Part shown: positions 20,786 to 27,877 of the stretch, one piece after another
Layout of the letters: the number at the start of each line of letters is the position of its first letter
Numbering within the stretch: the first letter of the stretch is position 1
DNA from: DASPPF01 sp032906705
GTDB taxonomy: Archaea > Thermoproteota > Nitrososphaeria > Nitrososphaerales > Gagatemarchaeaceae
Direction of reading: 5' to 3'
NCBI GenBank assembly: GCA_032906705.1
Contig: JAJTZC010000015.1
Span: 1-30,177, forward strand
Length of the DNA stretch: 30,177 bases
Notes under the pieces: model-generated
Databases searched by the model: none
The model's input: only the letters and a program-made list of their open reading frames with translations
Told to the model about the DNA's origin: nothing
Made by a program: the position numbers and the translations under genes

Positions 20786-21931
20786 TTGCGCGTAGCCTCC
20801 TTGGGCGAGAAACTCCTCCTGATTCCGGGCCCAACGAACCTCTCAAAACGGGTCAGGGAGGTCATGGCCGGTCCCCAACTCGCGCACGTCGGCTCTGAGT
20901 TCTACGGGACGTTCAAGGATATCCTGCAGCTCTCGAGGTACGCTCTCAAGAACGAAAAGGGGTTCCAGTTCGTGTTCACCGGTACGGGGACGACGGGAAT
21001 GGAATCATCTGTCGTGAGCTTGGTTTCGCACGGGGATAGGACTCTTACTTTGGAAACAGGCTATTTCGGGAAGAGGATGCTTCTGCTCAACCAGATACAC
21101 CGAGCCAAGGCCGACTCAATCGCGTATCCTGACGGCAGGCACGCCGACCCAGAAGACCTTCGGAAGAAACTCAAGAAGACGAAGTACAAGGTAGTATTCA
21201 TCACGCACGTGGACACAGCCACGTCCATCGTGAATCCGATAAGAGAACTGGTGGCGGAGTGCGCCAAAGCCGGGGTAATCTCTGTAGTCGACTCCGTCTG
21301 CGGGGTAGGAGGCGAAGAACTCGACTTCGACAAGCTCGGGGCGGACATCGTGTTCACCGCTTCTCAAAAGGCCCTGGCTGGCGCTCCAGGGGCGGTCATC
21401 CTTGCGGTGTCGAACGAAGCTTTGCGCTACATGGAAGGGAGGAAGGAGCCCATCGAGTCGTACTACATGAGCCTCCTGCGTTGGAAGCCCATCATGGATG
21501 ATCCGAGAATGTACCTTGCCACCCCAGCAATCCAAGTCCTCCTCGCGCTGCGGGAGGCCCTTCGGGAGGTGAAGGAGGAGAGCATCGAAGCACGATGGAT
21601 TCGCCATCACAAACTCGGGGAATCGACGAGGCAGAAGGTCTCCGAAATGGGGCTCAGATTCGTCGCCGACGAGGGTTTCAGGGCAGACACAGTGACGTCA
21701 TTCTGGGTGGAAGAAGGCAAGGCTGGAGGGATTCAGAAGACCCTCAACGAGAAGTACGATATCATGGTTTCAAGGGGAATCTATGAGGCGAGGGACAAGA
21801 TGATCAGGATAGGCCACTTCGGAATCCTCACCGTCGATCAGCTCAGGCAGGCGCTCGCTGCATTGGATTCGGTACTCGTCGAGTCCGGGGTGGCAGGGCG
21901 GAGCAACGTTCAGCTTGCAAAAAGAAAGTGA
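20786..21931 (+). CDS. Class V aminotransferase (alanine/serine-glyoxylate or -pyruvate type)
   Basis: This PLP enzyme of about 381 aa has the class V start pattern LLLIPGPTNLSKRV, TGTGTTGMES, the Asp in VVDSVCGVGGEELDFD and the PLP lysine in FTASQKAL (about residue 195). It belongs to the group of alanine-glyoxylate, serine-pyruvate and archaeal aspartate aminotransferases. Which amino acid it uses cannot be told. The TTG at 20786 is preferred because of the TATA box at 20761-20769; an alternative GTG at 20756 adds ten residues and overlaps the HAD stop. Confidence 0.85.
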   Translation: MRVASLGEKLLLIPGPTNLSKRVREVMAGPQLAHVGSEFYGTFKDILQLSRYALKNEKGFQFVFTGTGTTGMESSVVSLVSHGDRTLTLETGYFGKRMLLLNQIHRAKADSIAYPDGRHADPEDLRKKLKKTKYKVVFITHVDTATSIVNPIRELVAECAKAGVISVVDSVCGVGGEELDFDKLGADIVFTASQKALAGAPGAVILAVSNEALRYMEGRKEPIESYYMSLLRWKPIMDDPRMYLATPAIQVLLALREALREVKEESIEARWIRHHKLGESTRQKVSEMGLRFVADEGFRADTVTSFWVEEGKAGGIQKTLNEKYDIMVSRGIYEARDKMIRIGHFGILTVDQLRQALAALDSVLVESGVAGRSNVQLAKRK

Positions 21932-21959
21932 CTCGGGCACACGCTGAATCCGTAAAACG

Positions 21960-21968
21960 CTTTTAACC
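21960..21968 (+). promoter_or_regulatory. TATA box of tRNA-Gln
   Basis: CTTTTAACC is centred about 36 nt upstream of the mature tRNA 5' end, leaving a short 5' leader for RNase P. Confidence 0.45.
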
Positions 21969-21999
21969 CATCGCAAGCCGCTTCGCTTCAACCCGGATC

Positions 22000-22072
22000 A
22001 GCCCGGTGGTGTAGCGGCCAAGCATAGGGGCCTCTGGAGCCCTTGACCCTGGTTCGAATCCAGGCCGGGCTA
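22000..22072 (+). tRNA. tRNA-Gln (anticodon CTG)
   Basis: This 73-nt gene has acceptor AGCCCGG (22000-22006) with CCGGGCT (22065-22071), D stem GTGT/GCAT, anticodon arm GGGGC-CTCTGGA-GCCCT with anticodon CTG at 22034-22036, and T arm CCTGG-TTCGAAT-CCAGG. The discriminator is A and CCA is not encoded. There is no intron. It reads the codon CAG. Confidence 0.95.
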
Positions 22073-22098
22073 CTCTAGATGCGCGAACCCCTGGATTG

Positions 22099-22848
22099 CT
22101 ACGAGAAGATAATCTTGCGCAGTTGTTCCGCCATCAAGAGTGGTTCTTTGTGTTGCCAGACATTCCTGCCCACGGCCAACCCAGCAGCACCCGCGTGAAT
22201 TACGCCCCTAACCTGTTCCAAGAATACCTCGTCGGTCGGTGCCTTCGGTCCACCCGACATGAACACTTTGACCCCGGCCGCGGACTTCACGGCCCATGCG
22301 AATGTCGCGCTGTCCCCCGTGTACTTGATCTTGACGGCGTCGGCCCCGACCTCAAGACCGGCCCTGGCAGCATAGGCGATAATATCCTTCGATGTGTCAT
22401 TCTGCACCGCAGCTCCCCTCGGATAGACCCAAGCGATAGCCGCGATGCCCCTCCGATGGGCCTCCTCCTGTATCCTCCCGAACTCCGAGAGCATGTCAGC
22501 CTCGAAACCGCTCCCGAGGTAAATAGTGTACCCCACTGCCTTCGCGCCGAGTGAGACCGCATAGTCAACAGAGCACACCTGTCTCGAGACCGGTTCCCCC
22601 TTCGGAAGGCTTGTCTTGCCGTTGACCTTGACTATCAGCGGAACCCTCCCGTTGTAGAACCTCTCTGCGACTCCCTTCTGGAAGGCGACGCCCGTAAACC
22701 CGCCCTTGGCGGCCAGGTCCATTATGAACAAGGGGTCGACGTTCCTTTCGTCAAAGTCGACCGACGGGCCGTGTTCCAGGCCTTGGTCGTAGGCTAGAAT
22801 CATCCCGCGCCCGTCGCGCAGGAACGGCGCCATCCTTTCCTGCTTCAT
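22099..22848 (-). CDS. fba: Archaeal class I fructose-bisphosphate aldolase (DhnA/FbaB-like)
   Basis: This 249-aa Schiff-base aldolase should catalyse reversible cleavage of fructose 1,6-bisphosphate to dihydroxyacetone phosphate and glyceraldehyde 3-phosphate. Signatures are AYDQGLEHGP near the N-terminus, ADAVKIKYTGD with the Schiff-base Lys (173 or 175) and the phosphate-binding SGGPK. Length is typical for the archaeal type. It lies divergently from the FBPase gene and close to triosephosphate isomerase. ATG 22848 is leaderless, with a TATA box at 22870-22880; a palindrome between box and start (22854-22868) suggests repressor control. Confidence 0.92.
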   Translation of the reverse strand: MKQERMAPFLRDGRGMILAYDQGLEHGPSVDFDERNVDPLFIMDLAAKGGFTGVAFQKGVAERFYNGRVPLIVKVNGKTSLPKGEPVSRQVCSVDYAVSLGAKAVGYTIYLGSGFEADMLSEFGRIQEEAHRRGIAAIAWVYPRGAAVQNDTSKDIIAYAARAGLEVGADAVKIKYTGDSATFAWAVKSAAGVKVFMSGGPKAPTDEVFLEQVRGVIHAGAAGLAVGRNVWQHKEPLLMAEQLRKIIFS

Positions 22849-22853
22849 CTGGA

Positions 22854-22868
22854 ACGAACCTCGTTCGT
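22854..22868. promoter_or_regulatory. Inverted repeat in the aldolase promoter (operator candidate)
   Basis: ACGAAC-CTC-GTTCGT lies between the TATA box (22870-22880) and ATG 22848, covering about -6 to -20. A dimeric repressor bound here would block initiation. This is inference from position and symmetry. Confidence 0.4.
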
Positions 22869-22869
22869 C

Positions 22870-22880
22870 GATATTTAACG
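22870..22880 (-). promoter_or_regulatory. TATA box of the aldolase gene
   Basis: The minus strand reads CGTTAAATATC, centred about 27 nt upstream of ATG 22848. Confidence 0.6.
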
Positions 22881-22924
22881 GTGTCTTGGTAGACGAATGC
22901 TCCCCCTGCGACGTCAGGCATCAT

Positions 22925-22934
22925 CCCTAAAAGC
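22925..22934 (+). promoter_or_regulatory. TATA box of the FBPase gene
   Basis: CCCTAAAAGC is centred about 35 nt before ATG 22965, giving a short leader of about nine bases. Confidence 0.4.
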
Positions 22935-22964
22935 GGCCGCAGGCGGGACCAGATTCCGACAGAA

Positions 22965-23858
22965 ATGAGACTTGAGGAGTTCCTACGGCGGGACGCCTCC
23001 GACGACCTGGCCAAACTCACTCTGGCAATTTCTCGCTCTTGCATCAAGGTTTGGGAGAGCATACCGTTCAACTCTGGACTTCTTGCTGCAGTGAACCCTT
23101 CGGGCGAGAAGCAGAAAGCCATAGACGTGCTGTCAAACGACGAGTTTGCGCATTCTCTGATTGGAACTGGTTCTGCTGCGCAGGTTGCTTCAGAAGAGAT
23201 GTCCAAGCCCGTCGAAGGCACCGGAGAGGTTAGCGTGGCCATGGACCCGCTTGACGGTAGCTCCAACGTAGATACCAACAATCCCCTTGGGAGTATCTTC
23301 GGATTCTACTCAGGTCGGCTTCCCTGCTCAGGGAGGAAACTTGTCGGGGCGCTCTTCGTCACCTACGGAGGCATGGTTACACTCACAGCTTCCTTCGGCA
23401 AGGGGGTCCATCGGTTCGTGGCGGTGCGCCACGGTTCGGAATATGCCTTCGAGATGCTCGACTCCGATATGCGCATGCCTGAGAAGGCCGAGGTGTACGG
23501 CTTCGGCGGGCTGAGAAAGGATTGGATTCCGCCCGTGCAGAGGTTCGTGGGGTCACTCGAAGAAAGGGGGCTGAAGGTCAGATACTGCGGAACATTCGTC
23601 GGGGACTACAACCAGGTCTTGAAGCACGGAGGCATCTTCGCGTATCCGGCTCTGCGCAAGAGGCCCCGGGGGAAGCTCCGGATCCTCTTTGAGACTGCGC
23701 CAATGGCGTTCATCACTGAGCGGGCAGGAGGATATTCGACCGACGGGACCCGAAACCTCCTCGACATAAGCCCCGCTTCCCTACCAGAGACCTCACCTGC
23801 GTACCTAGGGAGCGCTTCGATCACTAGGGAGCTCGAGAGATCGGTCTCTGCCGGCTAG
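22965..23858 (+). CDS. fbp: Class I-type fructose-1,6-bisphosphatase
   Basis: This 297-aa protein should remove the 1-phosphate of fructose 1,6-bisphosphate in gluconeogenesis. The metal site is visible as SEE (76-78) and DPLDGSSNVD (94-103), followed by LGSIFGFYSG. The C-terminal substrate site has GIFAYPALRKRPRGKLRILFE and TAPMAFITERAGG. These are class I (eukaryote/bacteria-like) hallmarks. Many archaea use the class IV (inositol-phosphatase-like) or class V (bifunctional aldolase/phosphatase) enzymes instead, so this points to a particular lineage or to transfer. It is divergent from the aldolase, sharing a 116-nt promoter region. The AMP-site region is shortened relative to typical class I proteins. 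Confidence 0.9.
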   Translation: MRLEEFLRRDASDDLAKLTLAISRSCIKVWESIPFNSGLLAAVNPSGEKQKAIDVLSNDEFAHSLIGTGSAAQVASEEMSKPVEGTGEVSVAMDPLDGSSNVDTNNPLGSIFGFYSGRLPCSGRKLVGALFVTYGGMVTLTASFGKGVHRFVAVRHGSEYAFEMLDSDMRMPEKAEVYGFGGLRKDWIPPVQRFVGSLEERGLKVRYCGTFVGDYNQVLKHGGIFAYPALRKRPRGKLRILFETAPMAFITERAGGYSTDGTRNLLDISPASLPETSPAYLGSASITRELERSVSAG

Positions 23859-23864
23859 CAGATT

Positions 23865-25118
23865 CTAAGGCCAGATTCCCAGTGTCTTGATAGCGTCTGC
23901 GACCCTGCCCACGCCGACCATCAGGGCAGCAGTCCTCATCGACGCGTTGTTCTTCGTCGAGGTCTGGTAGACGTCCTTGAAGGCCCCGATTATTTTGGCG
24001 CTTAGCTTGGAGTTGACCTCCTCCTCGGGCCAGCTGATCCTGTCGAGGTTCTGCACCCACTCTAGGTAGCTGACTATGACCCCGCCCGAGTTGGCGAGGA
24101 TGTCAGGCACGAGGAACACCTTGTTTCTGTCGAGCACCTTGTCCGCCTCGGGCGTCGTCGGGCCGTTGGCGCACTCCACGATCATTCTGGCCTTGATTCC
24201 TTTGGCCACGTCTGGCGTGATTGTGTTCTCGAGGGCCGCAGGGCACAGGATGTCGACGTCGGCTTGGAGGAGTTCCTTGTCGGAGACCTCCTGTGTCCCT
24301 TGCATCCCTAACACTGACCCCGTCTTCTCCTTGTGTTGAATCAGCTTCTTCACGTTGATTCCCGTCTTGCTCAGCACACCGCCTTTGGAGTCGCTCGCCG
24401 CTACGAGTTTCCCGCCGTAACCCTGCAGGATGTCGGCGTAGTTGGTTCCTGCGTTCCCGAAGCCTTCCACCGCAAATGTGGCGTTCTTCACTGAGCGCTT
24501 CATCACCTTGGCCGCCTCAAGCGTGCAGAGGACCGCACCGCGGCCGGTGGCCGTGTCTCTCCCCAAGGACCCTCCGATAGAGACGGGCTTTCCCGTCACC
24601 ACTTCCGGAACCATGTAGCCCTTCAATGAGCTGTATGTATCGACTATCCAGGCCATGACCTGCGGGGTGGTGTAAACGTCCGGGGCCGGAATGTCGCGGT
24701 AGGGACCGATGAAGTCCGCTATCGCAGCCGCGTAGCGCCTGGTCATGCGCTCGAGCTCCGGAGTCGACATGTGCTTCGGGTCGCAGATCACTCCTCCCTT
24801 GGCCCCGCCGAAGGGGATGTCAGCGATGCTGCACTTCCACGTCATCCACGCTGCCAGAGCCTTCACTTCGTCCAACGAAACGTTCCAGTGATACCGGATG
24901 CCGCCCTTGGTCGGGCCCCTCGCGTCGTTGTATTGGACCCTGTATCCGGTGAAGACCTTCGTCTTGCCGTCGTCCATCCTCACAGGAAGTGACACTGTAA
25001 CTTCTCTCTTGGGGTGAGAGAGCATCTGGTGTATCCCCTCGTCGAGTTTCAAGTATTCTGCGGCAATCCTAAGTTGCTCCAGCGCGTTGTCGAAAGCGTT
25101 CGGCTTGTCGGAGTCCAT
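23865..25118 (-). CDS. gdhA: Glutamate dehydrogenase
   Basis: This 417-aa hexameric-type GDH interconverts glutamate with 2-oxoglutarate and ammonia. Signatures are GPTKGGIRYH (68-77), the catalytic Lys in MTWKCSIADIPFGGAKGG (95-109) and the Rossmann motif GFGNAG (219-224). ATG 25118 is chosen: it gives the family length, and a TATA box at 25140-25148 sits 26 nt upstream. The longer frame to 25166 would run through that promoter. It is convergent with the FBPase gene (6 nt between stops) and 45 nt downstream of triosephosphate isomerase. Cofactor specificity is not assigned. Confidence 0.95.
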   Translation of the reverse strand: MDSDKPNAFDNALEQLRIAAEYLKLDEGIHQMLSHPKREVTVSLPVRMDDGKTKVFTGYRVQYNDARGPTKGGIRYHWNVSLDEVKALAAWMTWKCSIADIPFGGAKGGVICDPKHMSTPELERMTRRYAAAIADFIGPYRDIPAPDVYTTPQVMAWIVDTYSSLKGYMVPEVVTGKPVSIGGSLGRDTATGRGAVLCTLEAAKVMKRSVKNATFAVEGFGNAGTNYADILQGYGGKLVAASDSKGGVLSKTGINVKKLIQHKEKTGSVLGMQGTQEVSDKELLQADVDILCPAALENTITPDVAKGIKARMIVECANGPTTPEADKVLDRNKVFLVPDILANSGGVIVSYLEWVQNLDRISWPEEEVNSKLSAKIIGAFKDVYQTSTKNNASMRTAALMVGVGRVADAIKTLGIWP

Positions 25119-25139
25119 GAAAACGCGCCGTCCCGTAGC

Positions 25140-25148
25140 GTATTTACA
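25140..25148 (-). promoter_or_regulatory. TATA box of gdhA
   Basis: The minus strand reads TGTAAATAC, centred 26 nt before ATG 25118. It decides the start codon. Confidence 0.55.
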
Positions 25149-25162
25149 CGTTTCCACGTTTC

Positions 25163-25828
25163 TCAAACGAGGGAAAGGGCAAGCTCCCTTAACTTGACGA
25201 CCCAGTCCGTTGCCTTCACCACACTGCTGGACACGAGCACTCCTTCCGCCCCGAGCTCAACCGCTCTGCGGACGTCGTCTCCATTTACGATTCCGGCTCC
25301 GCAGAGCACGCGGCCCTTGTATCCTGCCCTTCTCGCCGCCGCCACTGTGCTGGCCACCACCTGGGGTCTCGCCTTGGAGACCGCGGTCCCAGAACCGATC
25401 AGCTCTGGTGGTTCCACTGCGAGGTACGTTGGCCCAAGCCTGGAGAGTGCTGCCGCTTCCCTGGCGTCGCTTGCGCACAGGCACGTCTTGAGGCCCAGGC
25501 GCCTGAGCCTTGAGACAAGGTCGGGCAGGACTCGTCTCTCTAACCTGGCCTCGCTGTGATTCAGAATGGTGCCAGCGGCGCCCGCGCCCAGTACGGCCTC
25601 AGGCAACACCTCACCCGTTGTCTTCTCGCCGCGACCGATTCCCACAGATTGGCTGAAGACCTCGATCCCCACCTTGGAAACTGTCAGAGCGAGCATCGGT
25701 GAGGGGGGTGCCACGATGATCCTGGCCCTTACTTCCCCTCTAACCCTCTCAGCGGCCCGGGCCAAGGCTATGGAGCCTTCGCCTTGCACCTCAGCGTAGT
25801 TCTTGAAATTGATGATCAGGGTCTTCAA
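25163..25828 (-). CDS. tpiA: Triosephosphate isomerase (archaeal short form)
   Basis: This 221-aa TIM-barrel enzyme interconverts dihydroxyacetone phosphate and glyceraldehyde 3-phosphate. The catalytic residues are visible: Lys9 in INFKNY, His91 in ILNHSE and Glu139 in AVEPPELIG. The phosphate loops CGAGI and VSSSV lie near the C-terminus. The length matches archaeal TPI, which lacks some surface helices of the bacterial form. TTG 25828 is taken as the start because the archaeal consensus begins at LIINFKNY and a TATA box lies at 25855-25863; ATG 25855 would fall inside that box. A perfect 16-bp palindrome separates TATA box and start. Confidence 0.92.
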   Translation of the reverse strand: MKTLIINFKNYAEVQGEGSIALARAAERVRGEVRARIIVAPPSPMLALTVSKVGIEVFSQSVGIGRGEKTTGEVLPEAVLGAGAAGTILNHSEARLERRVLPDLVSRLRRLGLKTCLCASDAREAAALSRLGPTYLAVEPPELIGSGTAVSKARPQVVASTVAAARRAGYKGRVLCGAGIVNGDDVRRAVELGAEGVLVSSSVVKATDWVVKLRELALSLV

Positions 25829-25837
25829 ACGATGATA

Positions 25838-25853
25838 GTGGCGCCGGCGCCAC
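25838..25853. promoter_or_regulatory. Perfect 16-bp palindrome in the tpiA promoter (operator candidate)
   Basis: GTGGCGCCGGCGCCAC reads the same on both strands and lies directly between the TATA box and the TTG start. It is in the position expected for a repressor that blocks RNA polymerase. No bound protein is known from the sequence. Confidence 0.45.
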
Positions 25854-25854
25854 A

Positions 25855-25863
25855 TTTCTTAAA
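25855..25863 (-). promoter_or_regulatory. TATA box of tpiA
   Basis: The minus strand reads TTTAAGAAA, about 31 nt upstream of TTG 25828. Confidence 0.45.
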
Positions 25864-25909
25864 CAGTAGCCCGAGTTCGATTCTGGCCTGCTACCGAGGG
25901 CCTTACGTT

Positions 25910-25999
25910 TCAGAATCCTTCTTCGTCGGAGTCCTCTTCCCAGCCGTCTTCGTCGAGGTCCTCGTCGAGGTCGTCGAGTTCTTGGTCCTCTTCCGACAA
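25910..25999 (-). CDS. 29-aa highly acidic micropeptide (candidate gene)
   Basis: The frame starts at TTG 25999-25997 and ends at TGA 25912-25910. Of 29 residues, 18 are Asp or Glu, with repeats of DDLDEDLDED type and a single Trp at position 20. A TATA box about 33 nt upstream (26028-26037) is shared with, or back-to-back to, the tsaC promoter, and an in-frame TAA just upstream leaves no longer form. Such acidic tails mimic nucleic acid or bind basic proteins or metal ions; this is inference. It could also be a chance frame in GAC/GAG-rich DNA. No family is recognised. Confidence 0.4.
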   Translation of the reverse strand: MSEEDQELDDLDEDLDEDGWEEDSDEEGF

Positions 26000-26027
26000 T
26001 CTGAACGGCCAGCGCGATTTCGATTAG

Positions 26028-26037
26028 ACTATTAAAC
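26028..26037. promoter_or_regulatory. Bidirectional TATA element (tsaC / acidic micropeptide)
   Basis: CTATTAAACG reads as a TATA box both ways. It lies 26-35 nt from ATG 26063 on the plus strand and about 33 nt from TTG 25999 on the minus strand. Confidence 0.45.
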
Positions 26038-26062
26038 GTCGCGGTGGCGATTCAGGATTCGA

Positions 26063-26662
26063 ATGGCAACGAACATCCGCCGCTTCGCAAAGCCGTCCCT
26101 CCCCGAAGCAGCGCGAGTTGTTGCGAAAGGCGGCCTGATTGTCTTTCCGACCGATACCGTCTATGGTCTGGGGTGCGACCCAGCTAACGAGGAAGCGCTG
26201 AACAAACTCTTTCTTGCGAAGAAAAGGGAAGGGAAGCCCATCCCGGTCCTGTGCGACAGCCTTGCTTCGGCGCTCCAGCTTGTCTCTCTCGATGGTAGAG
26301 CGCTGAGAATCGCGAACGACTACTGGCCGGGTGCACTGACGATCGTGGCTCCAATGAAAGGTATGCTTCCCAAGCTGATCCATCAGGACAGCGGGACGGT
26401 CGGAGTGAGGGTCCCTGGGTCAGACCTTTGCCTAGAACTTGTAAGGCTCTGCGGAGGCTTACTCACCGGCACCAGCGCAAACAGATCGGGTGCGCCCGCC
26501 TGTAGGACCGCAGGGGACGCCTTAGCGCAGCTCGGGTCGGCAGTCAATCTTTTTCTCGACGGAGGCAAGCTAGAGGGAAAGGAATCGACTGTGATAAGGG
26601 TGACCGAACGGGGAATCGAGGTTTTAAGGCAGGGAGCGGTCAGGGTAAAGGAGAAGGGATAG
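26063..26662 (+). CDS. tsaC: Threonylcarbamoyl-AMP synthase (Sua5/YrdC/TsaC)
   Basis: This 199-aa YrdC-domain enzyme makes threonylcarbamoyl-AMP from threonine, bicarbonate and ATP, the first step of t6A37 modification of tRNAs reading ANN codons. Motifs are FPTDTVYGLGCD (28-39), KKREGKPIPV (KxR, nucleotide binding), VGVRVP and TGTSANRSG. It ends soon after the YrdC domain and so is TsaC-length without the long C-terminal Sua5 domain. The THUMP gene begins 6 nt after its stop. The KEOPS subunit gene cgi121, which acts in the next step, lies 0.5 kb away on the other strand. Confidence 0.92.
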   Translation: MATNIRRFAKPSLPEAARVVAKGGLIVFPTDTVYGLGCDPANEEALNKLFLAKKREGKPIPVLCDSLASALQLVSLDGRALRIANDYWPGALTIVAPMKGMLPKLIHQDSGTVGVRVPGSDLCLELVRLCGGLLTGTSANRSGAPACRTAGDALAQLGSAVNLFLDGGKLEGKESTVIRVTERGIEVLRQGAVRVKEKG

Positions 26663-26668
26663 CCTGAA

Positions 26669-27181
26669 GTGAACCTTGTGGTCACGTCAGCGAAGGGACT
26701 AGAGGCGAGGGCATCGGCGGAGCTGAAGGAGATTGCGCTTCTCTCAGGCATCAGGAAGGTCTCGATGGAGCGCTCGGCCTACGACGGAGTCGTGGAAGTG
26801 GAGGCAGAGAACCCAAAGGGGTTGATCACCTTCCTCTCAGATTTCGTAAAGTCAGAGCCGTTCAAGGTCAGGTACATCATGCGTGTGATACCCGTGGACA
26901 AGGTCGTGGACACAAAGTTGGATGACATCACAAAGGCCGTGAAGGAGCTCTCGTCCCGCATCGGACACGGGGAGACCTTCCGAATCACAATCGAGGCTCG
27001 GGATTCTCCGTACTCGGAAAAGCAGATGATCGATGCGATAGCCGACGTTGTCGACAGGAAGGTCAGCCTCAGCTCCCCGGACAAGATCGTCTTCGTTCAG
27101 GTGTTCGGCGAATACGCTGGACTCTCGGTCGTCTCGCCTCAGGACATTCTGAGCATCAGCAAGCTGAAGAGGGCCACCTAG
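26669..27181 (+). CDS. THUMP-domain protein (Tan1-like tRNA acetylation adaptor)
   Basis: This 170-aa protein consists of an N-terminal ferredoxin-like part and a THUMP RNA-binding domain (about 60-165: FLSDFVKSEPFKVRYIMRVIPVDKVV, FRITIEARDS, VFVQVFGEYAGLSVV). No methyltransferase or thiouridylase domain follows. Stand-alone THUMP proteins of this size resemble Tan1, the tRNA-binding partner of the ac4C acetyltransferase; assignment is by architecture. GTG 26669 is 6 nt after tsaC. Its TAG stop overlaps the TAG of the convergent cgi121 on CTAG 27178-27181. Confidence 0.75.
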   Translation: MNLVVTSAKGLEARASAELKEIALLSGIRKVSMERSAYDGVVEVEAENPKGLITFLSDFVKSEPFKVRYIMRVIPVDKVVDTKLDDITKAVKELSSRIGHGETFRITIEARDSPYSEKQMIDAIADVVDRKVSLSSPDKIVFVQVFGEYAGLSVVSPQDILSISKLKRAT

Positions 27182-27630
27182 GCCCGCACGGCGTTGAGGA
27201 GCGCTGCCTGCTCGACCCTGAGCAGATCCTCGCGGGAGAGCTCCCCCCTCGGTAACCTGTGTCCCAAGGCGAGTCTACCTGATTCCAGGGCCAGCAGTAC
27301 CTTCTCCTCTCCGGCGACTATCAGTAGAAACGGCCTGCCCGACCTTGCGCCCGCCTGGTGAATGGCTTCTGAAATCTGGGTGGTTCCTCCCAATCGGAGC
27401 AGCAGGTCGATTTCGGCCTTCCTCGCGAGTAGGCCGCCTGAGGTCGCTGCTCGCATCGTCTGGGCTGCGAGCATCTCGAGGAGGGATTCATTCAAGGCTG
27501 CCGCGCGGTCAGCGGTTTGGACTATCAGGGTGGGAAAGCTAGCTGCGACTTCAGTTTTCAGCTTCTCCGGGTCTCTACCGTCAGCTACCTTGTAGCCGCG
27601 CGCTCCCTTCGGCAAAGCCCTAGCCACCAT
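27178..27630 (-). CDS. cgi121: KEOPS complex subunit Cgi121
   Basis: This 150-aa protein fits the Cgi121 (TPRKB) family, a KEOPS subunit that recruits tRNA for t6A formation. The diagnostic stretch is AAQTMRAATSGGLLARKAEIDLLLRL-GG-TTQISEAIHQAG, matching the family pattern in which a helix of elongated residues precedes Q-I--AI--G. It is the last gene of the minus-strand operon, and its ATG overlaps the end of the MoaD-like gene by 11 nt, indicating coupled translation. Kae1, Bud32 and Pcc1 are not in this window. Confidence 0.78.
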   Translation of the reverse strand: MVARALPKGARGYKVADGRDPEKLKTEVAASFPTLIVQTADRAAALNESLLEMLAAQTMRAATSGGLLARKAEIDLLLRLGGTTQISEAIHQAGARSGRPFLLIVAGEEKVLLALESGRLALGHRLPRGELSREDLLRVEQAALLNAVRA

Positions 27631-27877
27631 GCGAGAACGGGATGAGCACTACGCGATCCCCGCCCCGGATTACTCTCACCGTCGATGCTGGGACGAAAGC
27701 CTCTCCATCCCCAACCAGGGCAAGCGTGTTGAATTGGTTGAATCCAGGGTTCTTTTCCTTCGACAACGCTCTCAGCTTCTCTACCAACTCTGATGCGGCG
27801 ATGCTGTCGACGCTGAGGACGACCTCATCGGCTCCTACACTGGTCCTGATGTGCCCGAGGCATCTGACCCGGATCAT
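27620..27877 (-). CDS. MoaD/ThiS-family ubiquitin-like protein ending in Gly-Gly
   Basis: This 85-aa beta-grasp protein starts MIRVRCLGHIR and ends GGDRVVLIPFSHGG. The C-terminal GDxVxLxPxxxGG pattern is typical of MoaD (compare GDEVALLPPVSGG). The terminal diglycine allows adenylation and thiocarboxylation by an E1-like enzyme, used for molybdopterin sulphur, tRNA thiolation or archaeal protein tagging (SAMP). The role cannot be settled by sequence. The genes around it favour translation or tRNA work over molybdopterin, and no moaE is nearby. Its ATG overlaps the stop of the upstream gene (ATGA, 27874-27877). Confidence 0.82.
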   Translation of the reverse strand: MIRVRCLGHIRTSVGADEVVLSVDSIAASELVEKLRALSKEKNPGFNQFNTLALVGDGEAFVPASTVRVIRGGDRVVLIPFSHGG

